The notes beneath the pieces were generated by a model. That model had not been told where the DNA came from and did no database searches. It saw only the letters and a program-made list of their open reading frames with translations. From Candidatus Tayloriibacteriota bacterium (GTDB lineage Bacteria; Patescibacteriota; Minisyncoccia; Phycocordibacterales; PALSA-1337), in NCBI GenBank assembly GCA_903857825.1, contig CAIOGI010000001.1, forward strand, positions 1 through 40,697: a stretch of DNA of 40,697 nt, given 5' to 3'. Positions 7,877 to 15,590 of this stretch are shown here, piece after piece (position 1 is the first letter of the stretch; every line of letters starts with the position of its first letter). A program made the translations under genes and the position numbers.

Positions 7877-8654
7877 ATTCCCTCTCCCACCCCTCCCCCT
7901 CAGAAACAAAGTGCACTGTTTTTTCTTTTGTTGTAAAAGTAAACTTTGGCTTTATTTTTTTTATCAAGTCATCCGACACCTTACTCTCTCCCCCGCTATT
8001 GTAAAACTCGACTAAGTTTTGGTCAGTTTTTACTTCTAGCTGATTTGCAATATCTTTCTGTATTGTCTTGGATAGATTTCCAGTCAAGAAAACACCAGCA
8101 GCACCATACGAAATCGAAAGACCGAGTTCGGGGAGACTTGTCTTATTGAATTTATAATCAGCGCGTGGGAATAGTACATCAAATACCAAGCCATTCTCTA
8201 CCTCAATACTATCCCCCTTCTCTACCTCTTCTATATGGATTTTCTTTTTATTAATATTTTTTACTAATATATTAAGAACAGTACTTGTCGCCATCACCTT
8301 CGGCATTATTACATTATCTATTTCATATCTATCGACAACTTCTATCAAGCCACCAATCTGAGCTGGCACAGCACTTGGTAAAACCAAGTAGTCAATTTTC
8401 CTTTTATAAAAAGGCATAACCTTGGTCAACTCTCTTATGATTTCGGAATTCTGCCCTCCTCCAACAAGAATAGTCTTATTCTGCGGGGTCCTTATAAATA
8501 TCGCCCTTCCTTTATTCAAACTAAAGAAATACACATCGAGCGCTGGCTTTCTATATTCCCAACGATAAATATATGTTGACAAAATACCGACACCAAGCAA
8601 CACCACTCCGATTATTAAATATTTTTTAATGTTTTTCATGATATAATTTTTCAT
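7875..8654 (-). CDS. ComEC-type metallo-beta-lactamase-fold protein, metal site lost
   Basis: 259 residues: an N-terminal membrane anchor (KKYLIIGVVLLGVGILSTYI), then a fold that aligns with the C-terminal domain of ComEC/Rec2. The alignment runs through FFSLNKGRAIFIRTPQNKTI (where ComEC has a VGQGD motif) and YLVLPSAVPAQIGGL (where ComEC has a THPHxDHIGG motif). The HxHxDH zinc ligands are replaced by SAVPAQ and the VGQGD Asp is absent, so nuclease activity is unlikely. It is read in the same direction as comEC, with sod on the other strand between them. It may be a structural partner of ComEC or a remnant. The start could instead be the ATG at 8639. Confidence 0.75.
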   Translation of the reverse strand: MKNYIMKNIKKYLIIGVVLLGVGILSTYIYRWEYRKPALDVYFFSLNKGRAIFIRTPQNKTILVGGGQNSEIIRELTKVMPFYKRKIDYLVLPSAVPAQIGGLIEVVDRYEIDNVIMPKVMATSTVLNILVKNINKKKIHIEEVEKGDSIEVENGLVFDVLFPRADYKFNKTSLPELGLSISYGAAGVFLTGNLSKTIQKDIANQLEVKTDQNLVEFYNSGGESKVSDDLIKKIKPKFTFTTKEKTVHFVSEGEGWERE

Positions 8655-9206
8655 ATGAATAAATACAATGAATTAAAATTTAATATTCCAACTCTTAAGG
8701 GCATCTCTGCGAAAACTACTGAAGAACACCTAAAACTCTATGCTGGATATGTGAAAAACCTGAACGACACTCTCGATGGCAAACAAGATATCAGAAGACT
8801 CGGATTCGAATACAATGGCATGAGAAATCATGAAGTGTATTTCTCCAGTCTAGAAGATGGAGCTCAAGCAATATCCGCCGATTCCCCACTCTCGGCACAG
8901 ATCGCAAAAGATTTTGGTTCATTCGACACTTGGCTGACAAGTTTCAAAGCTTTAGCATTAACTCGTGGTATAGGCTGGGCAATGTTGTATTGGGACAGGA
9001 AGGATAAGTGTTTATTGAATGCGTGGGTTGAGGAACAACATCTTGGACAATTGCAGGACTGTGCTCTGATTCTCGCTCTCGACATGTGGGAACACTCTTA
9101 TGTAGCAGACTATCAGCCATCAGGAAAGAAAAACTATGTTGAGGACTTTTTCCTAAATCTAAATTGGTCAAAAGTCGAAGGAAATTTCAGTAACGCCACG
9201 AAATAA
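8655..9206 (+). CDS. Superoxide dismutase, Fe/Mn family
   Basis: 183 residues. The four metal ligands of the Fe/Mn family are in place: His25 (TTEEHLKLY), His59 (GMRNHEVYF), Asp143 and His147 (LDMWEHSYVADY). The enzyme dismutates superoxide to peroxide and oxygen. The sequence is divergent: the usual HxxxHHxxYV and WNHxFYW segments read HLKLYAGYV and MRNHEVYF, so metal preference cannot be predicted. TATAAT at 8642-8647 is 7 nt before the ATG, which suggests leaderless transcription. The 3' end overlaps the 3' end of comEC on the opposite strand by 73 bp. Confidence 0.93.
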   Translation: MNKYNELKFNIPTLKGISAKTTEEHLKLYAGYVKNLNDTLDGKQDIRRLGFEYNGMRNHEVYFSSLEDGAQAISADSPLSAQIAKDFGSFDTWLTSFKALALTRGIGWAMLYWDRKDKCLLNAWVEEQHLGQLQDCALILALDMWEHSYVADYQPSGKKNYVEDFFLNLNWSKVEGNFSNATK

Positions 9207-10489
9207 CTCGCATAAAAACCGACAACTATCCAAAATGAAAATTTTGGTAATTCTATTGATGCGAAAGGTAGACTAGCAAAAAATCTAACCATGAATAGTT
9301 CGTAAGACAACATGATGTATGAAATCCATCCAGTAATTTCTGATACAAAATGAGATAAAAAACCTAGCAAACCAGTTAGAGAAACAAAAAGCATGGTTGC
9401 AGGTATAATCGGCAATACTAAAATATTTACAACAATTCCAATAATAGACAGTTGCCCCATCATATAGAGAATATAAGGCGAAACAAATATCTGTGTAGCT
9501 AAAGTAGAAGCAACTAATCCTCTTATACCAAATTTCTCAGTTATAAACCCTAGTTTTTTCTCAATTGGCGATGAAAGTAAAATCAAACCAAGTGTAGCAA
9601 GGAAAGATAATTGAAAAGATGGATCATAAAAAAGTATAAGCGGATTTTGAATAAGCATAAGCGCGGCAGCAACAAATAGTGCTTTGCTAACGTTATAGTC
9701 TTTTCTCAAGAGAGATGCGAGAAGCGCGATCATCGCCATAATGCATGAACGCACAACTGTAGCTCCCCCACCAACAAGTATTCCAAAAGCAAGAATACCA
9801 AATCCTCCTAGACCAATACCAATAGTCCTAGGCAGAAACGCCAACACTCTCCTTATGGTGTCCGCAACAATGGTTATATTGTAACCAGAGAGGACCACGA
9901 TATGTATGAGCCCCGCTTTTCTAAAATCATCTATCAAGTCCTTGCCCAAAGCACTTTTCTCCCCCACCACTAGCCCTCCAGCGAGCGCAGCATGCGGTTC
10001 CCCCATCACCTTTTTTATATTTTCAATAAAACCATTTTTAATTTTGAATAAATATTTCGCCACGCCGCCATTTCCAATACGATCTACAACTTCAATGGCC
10101 GGTTTTTTCATTTCAAAAACGATTCCATCTTTCAATAAAAAGTTTGTATAATCAAAAGTTCTTCCACCATTACTTTTGAAATTTCTTGGTGTATTAATTT
10201 TGCCGTTTAGTTTTAAATATTGGCCATAATTGTATTCGGTATATCTATCTGGAGATACTTTTATGTATGTTTCGATGGATTCTCCGCTGATTCTATCCGT
10301 TCTCAATGTAAAACTCTGATTGAAATCCTTAATTTGTGGTTCATCTGAGATATAGCCGTACACTTCAACGTTTTTGCCAGAAAATTTATTTGTGATGCTA
10401 CTCTGTTCAGCATTAAGAGCAAAGTAAATGCGGATCAAAACTGCCGAAATTAGTACAATGGTGATAATAATATTTATTTTCTTATTCAT
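9134..10489 (-). CDS. comEC: ComEC/Rec2-family DNA uptake channel (membrane part only)
   Basis: 451 residues. After an N-terminal membrane segment comes a DUF4131-like OB-type region (about residues 40-130). The Competence domain follows with FRKAGLIHIVVLSGYNIT, the counterpart of the LRxAGLxHLLAISGxH motif, and about eight membrane helices. It should carry single-stranded DNA across the cytoplasmic membrane during natural transformation, in keeping with the pilus operon nearby. The C-terminal metallo-beta-lactamase domain of full-length ComEC is absent; a separate degenerate version is encoded at 7875-8654. The 3' end overlaps sod. Confidence 0.9.
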   Translation of the reverse strand: MNKKINIIITIVLISAVLIRIYFALNAEQSSITNKFSGKNVEVYGYISDEPQIKDFNQSFTLRTDRISGESIETYIKVSPDRYTEYNYGQYLKLNGKINTPRNFKSNGGRTFDYTNFLLKDGIVFEMKKPAIEVVDRIGNGGVAKYLFKIKNGFIENIKKVMGEPHAALAGGLVVGEKSALGKDLIDDFRKAGLIHIVVLSGYNITIVADTIRRVLAFLPRTIGIGLGGFGILAFGILVGGGATVVRSCIMAMIALLASLLRKDYNVSKALFVAAALMLIQNPLILFYDPSFQLSFLATLGLILLSSPIEKKLGFITEKFGIRGLVASTLATQIFVSPYILYMMGQLSIIGIVVNILVLPIIPATMLFVSLTGLLGFLSHFVSEITGWISYIMLSYELFMVRFFASLPFASIELPKFSFWIVVGFYASYFVALLKFPSTFDQFRFRKKSST

Positions 10490-10521
10490 TTGATTTTATT
10501 TTTTATTGGTTTATAATGTAA

Positions 10522-10959
10522 TTACAGTAGGCTAACGCCTCCGAGATTCCCCGCTTTTGCGGGGTTTCGTTTTTTATTGATCAATAATTCAACAACCTTA
10601 TCTATTACAGAGTTAAATTCATCATCAGAAATTTTGGTGATTTTTCTTAATAATCTTTTTGTACTTATTGTGCGTAATTGAGAAAGTACAATCTGCGCAG
10701 GCATTTCCTCGATAGAAAACCTATATTTATCTAACTTACTTTTACTAGAAAGAGGTAGGGACCATATCGTGTAATGATTAATTCGATTGAGGACCAAAAT
10801 AGGTCTTTCAAAATAGTCGTTTTTTCCGTTTTGTTCAGTACCTATATTTTTTCCAAGAGAACACCACCAAACCTCTCCCTCCTGACAAGGTAGTTCCTTC
10901 AAATTCTTTTGAATATGTTGTTTTTTCTCGTTCCAAGAATCAAATAATTCACTTTCCAT
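10522..10959 (-). CDS. PemK/MazF-like toxin
   Basis: About 145 residues from the ATG at 10959 (a GTG at 10965 is also in frame). GEVWWCSLGKNIGTEQNGK, then FERPILVLNRIN and IVLSQLRTISTKRL, match the MazF/PemK endoribonuclease fold. The family cleaves mRNA as the toxin of a type II toxin-antitoxin pair. No antitoxin gene is visible on either side: 117 bp upstream is rnhA, and downstream is comEC after a short gap. The last 12 or so residues (NPAKAGNLGGVS) are encoded by a palindrome and look like an added tail. TATGGT 6 nt before the ATG may be its -10. Confidence 0.8.
   Translation of the reverse strand: MESELFDSWNEKKQHIQKNLKELPCQEGEVWWCSLGKNIGTEQNGKNDYFERPILVLNRINHYTIWSLPLSSKSKLDKYRFSIEEMPAQIVLSQLRTISTKRLLRKITKISDDEFNSVIDKVVELLINKKRNPAKAGNLGGVSLL
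10529..10564. repeat. Palindromic unit inside the end of the mazF-like gene
   Basis: Two hairpins side by side: AGGC/GCCT (10529-10540) and CCCCGC TTTT GCGGGG (10549-10564), then a T-rich stretch on the plus strand. They encode the C-terminal tail of the toxin. Could be a REP-like unit or a terminator captured by the reading frame. Confidence 0.6.
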
Positions 10960-11082
10960 CCCCACACCATAGCAAAAAGTTATTAAGAAATTATAAAGAA
11001 AAGTGTCTTTTTTGATATTTCAACAATAATAATTAAAAAATGACAACCCTAGGAGTACCCCTTGTGGGTGTAAAGATTTTAG

Positions 11083-11778
11083 TTACAACACATTTTTAGT
11101 GAAATCAGCAATAATTTCTTGCTCCTGTTCCTGAGAAATAGCTTTCTTGAAGCGTGCTCCGCTTTTACCTTTTACACGAGCCTCGCATTCTGCCCAAGTA
11201 GCATAAATTTGCACACTTCCATCAATCATACTGACATATGAGTATGCCTTTGCATTTGAATGAGACTTTTTTGAAATCTTTTCAACTGAATGAGATAAAT
11301 CAAGAATGTTTTTAATTGGATAATTAGAAAGTGCCCCACTAAAGAGTTCTATTACTACCTTATCAGCAAATGAAGTTGCTATCTCATCACATCTCTCATT
11401 TCCAGCAATGCCGGAATGGCCACCAACATATTCCCAAGACACATTCTTACCTTCAGTAGCCAAAACAAGCTTTTCCCACAAATCCCTATTCAGCACTTCG
11501 TCTTTCGTCTTTGTAACCCACCCATTCGCCTTCCATCCTCTAACCCATTTCGTAATTCCATTTATTACATAAGAAGAGTCTGTGTAAACAGTTATATCCG
11601 CATCTTTTACAGTCTCTAGTGCCTCAGCACATGCTGTGAGTTCCATTCTGTTGTTTGTTGTGCTATCCGCACGTCCACCAAGCTCTTTCACTCGGTCCTC
11701 AGAAACAATTACACTACCCCACCCTCCAGGACCAGGGTTTCCTCTAGAAGCACCATCGGTAAAGATTTTTATTTGCAT
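11083..11778 (-). CDS. rnhA: Ribonuclease HI with C-terminal viroplasmin-like domain
   Basis: 231 residues. The N-terminal 140 residues are a complete RNase HI: Asp8 (FTDGASRGNPGPGG), Glu46 (NNRMEL), Asp67 (YTDSSYV), His121 and Asp131 (GGHSGIAGNERCDEIA). It degrades the RNA strand of RNA-DNA hybrids. After a linker, residues about 185-228 (AYSYVSMIDGS, IYATWAECEARVKGKSGARF) resemble the caulimovirus viroplasmin/hybrid-binding domain, which in eukaryotic RNase H1 sits at the N-terminus. TATAAT at 11785-11790 (minus strand) stands 6 nt before the ATG and overlaps the stop codon of the upstream M50 gene, so the mRNA is probably leaderless. Confidence 0.93.
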   Translation of the reverse strand: MQIKIFTDGASRGNPGPGGWGSVIVSEDRVKELGGRADSTTNNRMELTACAEALETVKDADITVYTDSSYVINGITKWVRGWKANGWVTKTKDEVLNRDLWEKLVLATEGKNVSWEYVGGHSGIAGNERCDEIATSFADKVVIELFSGALSNYPIKNILDLSHSVEKISKKSHSNAKAYSYVSMIDGSVQIYATWAECEARVKGKSGARFKKAISQEQEQEIIADFTKNVL

Positions 11779-11785
11779 ATTACTA

Positions 11786-12301
11786 TTATACAGTATCTAC
11801 TTCCTCCAAGGTAAATGAATTATAAATTCCCACAACAACGCCGACGATAAGCGACATTGTTCCAAGATTAAATATTGTACTAGCGATTTGAGGAGTATAT
11901 TTCAAGACACCAAGCGTGGATAGCAAATAATTCCAATCATGAGTCACACTATCACCGCCAAGTAGGTCTAAATTCATAACTATTGCGTCCTTTGCGTAAA
12001 TAGCGACATCGTAGAAACTAGAACCCAGCCATAGAAGCATGAAACATGAAGCGTAAACATCTTTCTTAACAAACAAGAAATACAGAGCAAGGACAATTGG
12101 GATAATTAGCTGTAGAAGCGTTCCGCCCGCCATATGAATGAACTGACTACCGAAAAACATAAAGATAAAATGCCCAGCTTCATGGAATATCAAATGCACA
12201 GTGTGAATAATATAATGATCAAGAGGATTTTTGCCAACAGAATATAGATACAATCCAGCAAGTAAGATTATTATTGATTTGATGATTGGTTTGAGTTTCA
12301 T
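11786..12301 (-). CDS. M50B-like membrane protein with HEAGH motif
   Basis: 171 residues, four to five membrane helices. HLIFHEAGHFIFMFFG (HExxH at residues 40-44), the following GGTLLQLIIP and the later HDWNYLLSTLG match the Peptidase_M50B-like group. It is thus likely an integral membrane metalloprotease or a relative of one. It lies between recJ and rnhA, all on the minus strand and closely spaced (27 bp and 7 bp). TAATAC stands 6 nt before the ATG. Substrate unknown. Confidence 0.72.
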   Translation of the reverse strand: MKLKPIIKSIIILLAGLYLYSVGKNPLDHYIIHTVHLIFHEAGHFIFMFFGSQFIHMAGGTLLQLIIPIVLALYFLFVKKDVYASCFMLLWLGSSFYDVAIYAKDAIVMNLDLLGGDSVTHDWNYLLSTLGVLKYTPQIASTIFNLGTMSLIVGVVVGIYNSFTLEEVDTV

Positions 12302-12328
12302 TATTTTGTATTAAGTATACTAGTATCA

Positions 12329-14053
12329 TCAAACCACATCAACAATCCTCAACCTCAACTCTGTTCTCCCTCCAAACAATGACTTCTCCATTGTTGCTAT
12401 CAAATCAATATTGTCGCCGATCTTTAAGGCATTCCCCTCCCTATTTTTAAAAGACTCCATGTCCATAAAAAATCCAATGGCCTTTATTGCCTGACCATTT
12501 TCTTTCTTAAAAGCTAATTCCAAATGATTCTTTTCTTTTCCAAATTCCTTTATCCCAAATATCTTTATATTTTTAAAAATAAAAACCGGCTTTTTATTAC
12601 CCACACCAAAAGGAGCGAGTTTTTCTATTTCCGCATAGTTATTCCAATTCGCCTCATCCAGAGCTATCTCCATATCAATATAATCTGGTTCAATCAATGC
12701 CTTTCCATCAGCCATTTCCTTTGCCAACAGATCAAAAGCACTATTTAAATGATCATCAAGATGATGTATTGCCTCATTTGAAACAGCGAAGCCTCCAGAT
12801 GCAGAGTGACCACCGTATTGAAGCATTATTTCCTCAGGAACTTTATTCATAATATCAACCACACTTACCGTACCGCCAGAACGACATGATCCTTTTATCA
12901 CATTGTCCCCATCTCGACCCCAAAGAAATGCTGGTTTTCCAAATTCTTCTGCTAGAGTATTTGCCACAAGCCCTAGAAGAGATGGTCTCCATTCTGGATT
13001 TCCGGCAACTATTACATTTCTAGGATTTTCAGCGTGTCTTTCCTTTATTATTTTCTTAACCTCCTTTACCAAAGAAGCAACAACACCCTTTCTCTCATTG
13101 TTTATTTTATCTAAATGTTCGACATATTTATGTGCTTCAATATCATCATCAGTCGCCAACAAACAGAATGCGTCCATAGGCAAACCCATTCTCGATGCGG
13201 CATTGATGCGCGGAGTTATCATGAAGCCAATATCATCCTCCGTTAAATGTTTCTGATCAATTTTTAAATGTCTAAGCAAGCGCATAAGTCCTTTTCTTGG
13301 ACTGATCTTCAGCACGCGCAGTCCGAAATGTGCCAATGCACGATTCTCCCCTATCAGGGGCACCATATCTGACATAGTCGCAATCCCCACCATGTCCAGA
13401 AACCATTTTTCATGTCCCTCTTTCAATTCAAAAACTTTTGATTTTAAGTTTGAATTTATTTTAAGAATAGCTTGTATAAGCTTAAAGCCAACTCCAGACC
13501 CGCAAAGTATCTGTTCGGGATATTTACAATCCTTTTGTTTGTGGTCGACGATAGCAAAGGCTGGAGGAAGTTCCTCATGTGGCTCATGGTGATCTGTAAT
13601 TATGACATCTATCCCCTTTTCTTGAGCAAGCTTCACAGCTTCAATATCTGAAATCCCACAGTCTAAAGTCACCAAAAGTTGAACACCATCTTTCACAAAC
13701 TGCTCTACTGCATCAGTATTGAGACCGAAGCCTTCATCATGTCTGTGCGGAATGTAATTTATAAAATTCTTAAAACCAATTTTCTTGAAAAAATCGTGAA
13801 AAATAACTCCAGCAGGAATACCGTCTGCATCATAGTCGCTATATATAACAATCTTCTCATTGGCTTCTATAGCCTTGATTATCCTCTTCGCAGCTTTCTC
13901 TGCATCCTTTAGGAGGAATGGGTCATGAATGTGTTTTTCATAGCTAGGATTGAGGAATTCAGCCTTAGCTTCTGGAGTTTCTATTCCGCGATGGAATAAT
14001 AGATGATCAATAATTGGCTTACCAGTCTTTTTTCGTATTTCGTATTTCCGCAT
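12329..14053 (-). CDS. recJ: Single-stranded-DNA-specific exonuclease RecJ
   Basis: About 574 residues from the ATG at 14053. DHH phosphoesterase motifs: YSDYDADG, LVTLDCGIS, ITDHHEP, then DMVGIATMSDMVPL. The DHHA1 part has GSCRSGG and LQYGGHSASGGF, and a C-terminal OB-type domain follows. RecJ is the 5'-3' ssDNA exonuclease of recombination and mismatch repair. An 18-residue longer frame exists, but it would run into the divergent HIT promoter. TATACT lies 7 nt before the 14053 ATG, which supports that start. It ends in TGA, evidence for the standard code. Confidence 0.96.
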   Translation of the reverse strand: MRKYEIRKKTGKPIIDHLLFHRGIETPEAKAEFLNPSYEKHIHDPFLLKDAEKAAKRIIKAIEANEKIVIYSDYDADGIPAGVIFHDFFKKIGFKNFINYIPHRHDEGFGLNTDAVEQFVKDGVQLLVTLDCGISDIEAVKLAQEKGIDVIITDHHEPHEELPPAFAIVDHKQKDCKYPEQILCGSGVGFKLIQAILKINSNLKSKVFELKEGHEKWFLDMVGIATMSDMVPLIGENRALAHFGLRVLKISPRKGLMRLLRHLKIDQKHLTEDDIGFMITPRINAASRMGLPMDAFCLLATDDDIEAHKYVEHLDKINNERKGVVASLVKEVKKIIKERHAENPRNVIVAGNPEWRPSLLGLVANTLAEEFGKPAFLWGRDGDNVIKGSCRSGGTVSVVDIMNKVPEEIMLQYGGHSASGGFAVSNEAIHHLDDHLNSAFDLLAKEMADGKALIEPDYIDMEIALDEANWNNYAEIEKLAPFGVGNKKPVFIFKNIKIFGIKEFGKEKNHLELAFKKENGQAIKAIGFFMDMESFKNREGNALKIGDNIDLIATMEKSLFGGRTELRLRIVDVV

Positions 14054-14085
14054 GTAGCACAGTATAGCATTTCTAAAAAGTGAGT

Positions 14086-14091
14086 TATAAT
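14086..14091 (+). promoter_or_regulatory. -10 element of the HIT gene, leaderless type
   Basis: TATAAT ends 6 nt before the ATG at 14098, so transcription should start at or next to the start codon. The divergent recJ start has its own TATACT at 14061-14066 (minus strand), making a compact divergent promoter pair. Confidence 0.6.
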
Positions 14092-14097
14092 TACCCC

Positions 14098-14496
14098 ATG
14101 ACCCCATGCATTTTTTGCCAAATAGTAAGTAAAGAAATATTTTCTCATATTATCTATGAAGATAATGATTTTCTAGCATTCATAGATATACACCCCATTT
14201 CCCCAGGACACACTTTAGTGATACCGAAGCGACATTATCGTTGGGTTTGGGATGTGCCAAATACAAATGAATATTTCGAAATTACAAAGAAAATTGCACT
14301 GGCCCAGAGACGCGCATTCGAAACCGATGCAATTTCAATAAAAATAGTCGGTGAAGAAATACCTCATGCTCATATATGGGTATTTCCAAACCCAGATATT
14401 CTACAGCAAAAAAAAGAAGATGTAATTAAAAGGAGTTTTAAAGAAGAGATAAATGATTTTGAAGGGAATAAGAAAAAGATAATAGATAATTTGTAA
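14098..14496 (+). CDS. HIT family protein
   Basis: 133 residues from the ATG at 14098 (MTPCIFCQIVSKEI, the classical HIT start; an ATG at 14080 is less likely because the -10 would fall after it). IHPISPGHTLVIPKRH and PHAHIWVFPNP give the histidine-triad region. The motif reads HAHIWV: the first two His, including the middle nucleophile, are kept and the third is Trp. HIT proteins hydrolyse or transfer nucleotides from nucleoside phosphate conjugates. The lysine-rich C-terminal tail is unassigned. Confidence 0.88.
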   Translation: MTPCIFCQIVSKEIFSHIIYEDNDFLAFIDIHPISPGHTLVIPKRHYRWVWDVPNTNEYFEITKKIALAQRRAFETDAISIKIVGEEIPHAHIWVFPNPDILQQKKEDVIKRSFKEEINDFEGNKKKIIDNL

Positions 14497-14509
14497 ACGA
14501 TAAATAAGT

Positions 14510-15583
14510 CTACATTTTAGAATTCTCCAACGCCTCTATACCTGGTAATGTACCCTTCGCAAGGAATTCCAACATCGCGCCCCCACCTGTGGAAACGAAT
14601 GTAAATTTATCTTCTAGTTTTAGTTCTGAAATAGTTGCTATGGTATCCCCTCCTCCCAAAATCGTTTTAGCGCCACGAAGAGTTGCGTCTGCTATCATTT
14701 GAGCAAGTTCTAGTGTTGATGCCCTATATCCTGTTTCATAGGCTCCTAAGGGGCCGTTCCAAAGTATATACTTGGCATTATCTATTTCACTTTTAAGTAA
14801 TTCTACTGTTTTCATACCACAATCCATTACTGCATCATCTTTTTTTACACTATCAATTGGCAATAAAATCTTATTCCTATTTAAAAACCTACCTAGGTCA
14901 TAGTTTTCTGGGGAAACGAGCGAACTTCCTATATCCTTTCCCTGTTCTTTGAAAAAATTATTTGCCAAAGCACCACCGACAAAGATCTTGTCAGCAATAT
15001 CTATGAATTTCTCTAACAGTGGTAACTTGGTTTCAAACTTTGCTCCACCAAGTACAAAAAGAAATGGGTGTTCTGGGTTAAAAGCTGAACTTAGATGTCT
15101 AACCTCGTCTTCGAACTGAAGACCAGCATAGCTAGGAATGAACTCTGTGATAGCACAAACTGAGGCATGCTCTCTATGCGACACCGGAAAAGCTTCGTTT
15201 ACATATATATCAGCCAGAGAAGCTAATTCCTTTGCAAATTTTTTATCATTTTTCTTTTCTCCATCATGAAGACGTAGATTTTCTAATAGAGTTATCTTAT
15301 TTTTTGTATCTAAAGCCTTTTTATAATTTTTTTCGAAAACACAATCAACTCCTAGTCTATTGAAATGTTTTGAAACAGCTTCTAATGTAGTATTTCCTTG
15401 AGTTTCGATATGACTAATCAATATTATTTGAGCCCCTTTATCTGATAGGTATTTTATTATAGGTAAAGATTTTTGAACTCTATAATCGTCAATCACAACA
15501 TTATTAATAATTGGTATATTCAAATCCAGACGAACAAGTACCTTCACACCATCTAGTTTTTCTATTTCTTTTATGCTTTTCAT
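14510..15583 (-). CDS. pgk: Phosphoglycerate kinase (short form)
   Basis: 357 residues against about 390-400 usually. Makes ATP and 3-phosphoglycerate from 1,3-bisphosphoglycerate. Seen: VRLDLNIP (substrate Arg), ENLRLHDGE, PVSHREHASV, LGGAKFETK, WNGPLGAYE and GGGDTIATI. The SHLGRPxG loop is changed to SHIETQGN: the His remains but the following Gly-Arg-Pro is absent, so one phosphate-binding Arg is missing. It follows tpiA by 7 bp. A TATAAC overlapping the tpiA stop lies 6 nt before the ATG, so it may also have its own leaderless transcript. Confidence 0.95.
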   Translation of the reverse strand: MKSIKEIEKLDGVKVLVRLDLNIPIINNVVIDDYRVQKSLPIIKYLSDKGAQIILISHIETQGNTTLEAVSKHFNRLGVDCVFEKNYKKALDTKNKITLLENLRLHDGEKKNDKKFAKELASLADIYVNEAFPVSHREHASVCAITEFIPSYAGLQFEDEVRHLSSAFNPEHPFLFVLGGAKFETKLPLLEKFIDIADKIFVGGALANNFFKEQGKDIGSSLVSPENYDLGRFLNRNKILLPIDSVKKDDAVMDCGMKTVELLKSEIDNAKYILWNGPLGAYETGYRASTLELAQMIADATLRGAKTILGGGDTIATISELKLEDKFTFVSTGGGAMLEFLAKGTLPGIEALENSKM

Positions 15584-15590
15584 ATTTTAG

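Noticed and set aside
7593-8015. 140-codon plus-strand frame overlapping the Nudix gene and the MBL-like gene
   Set aside because: Covers a terminator and shadows two better-supported genes.
10990-11080. Antitoxin gene upstream of the MazF-like gene
   Set aside because: The 117-bp gap is AT-rich with stops in all frames and cannot encode a typical antitoxin.
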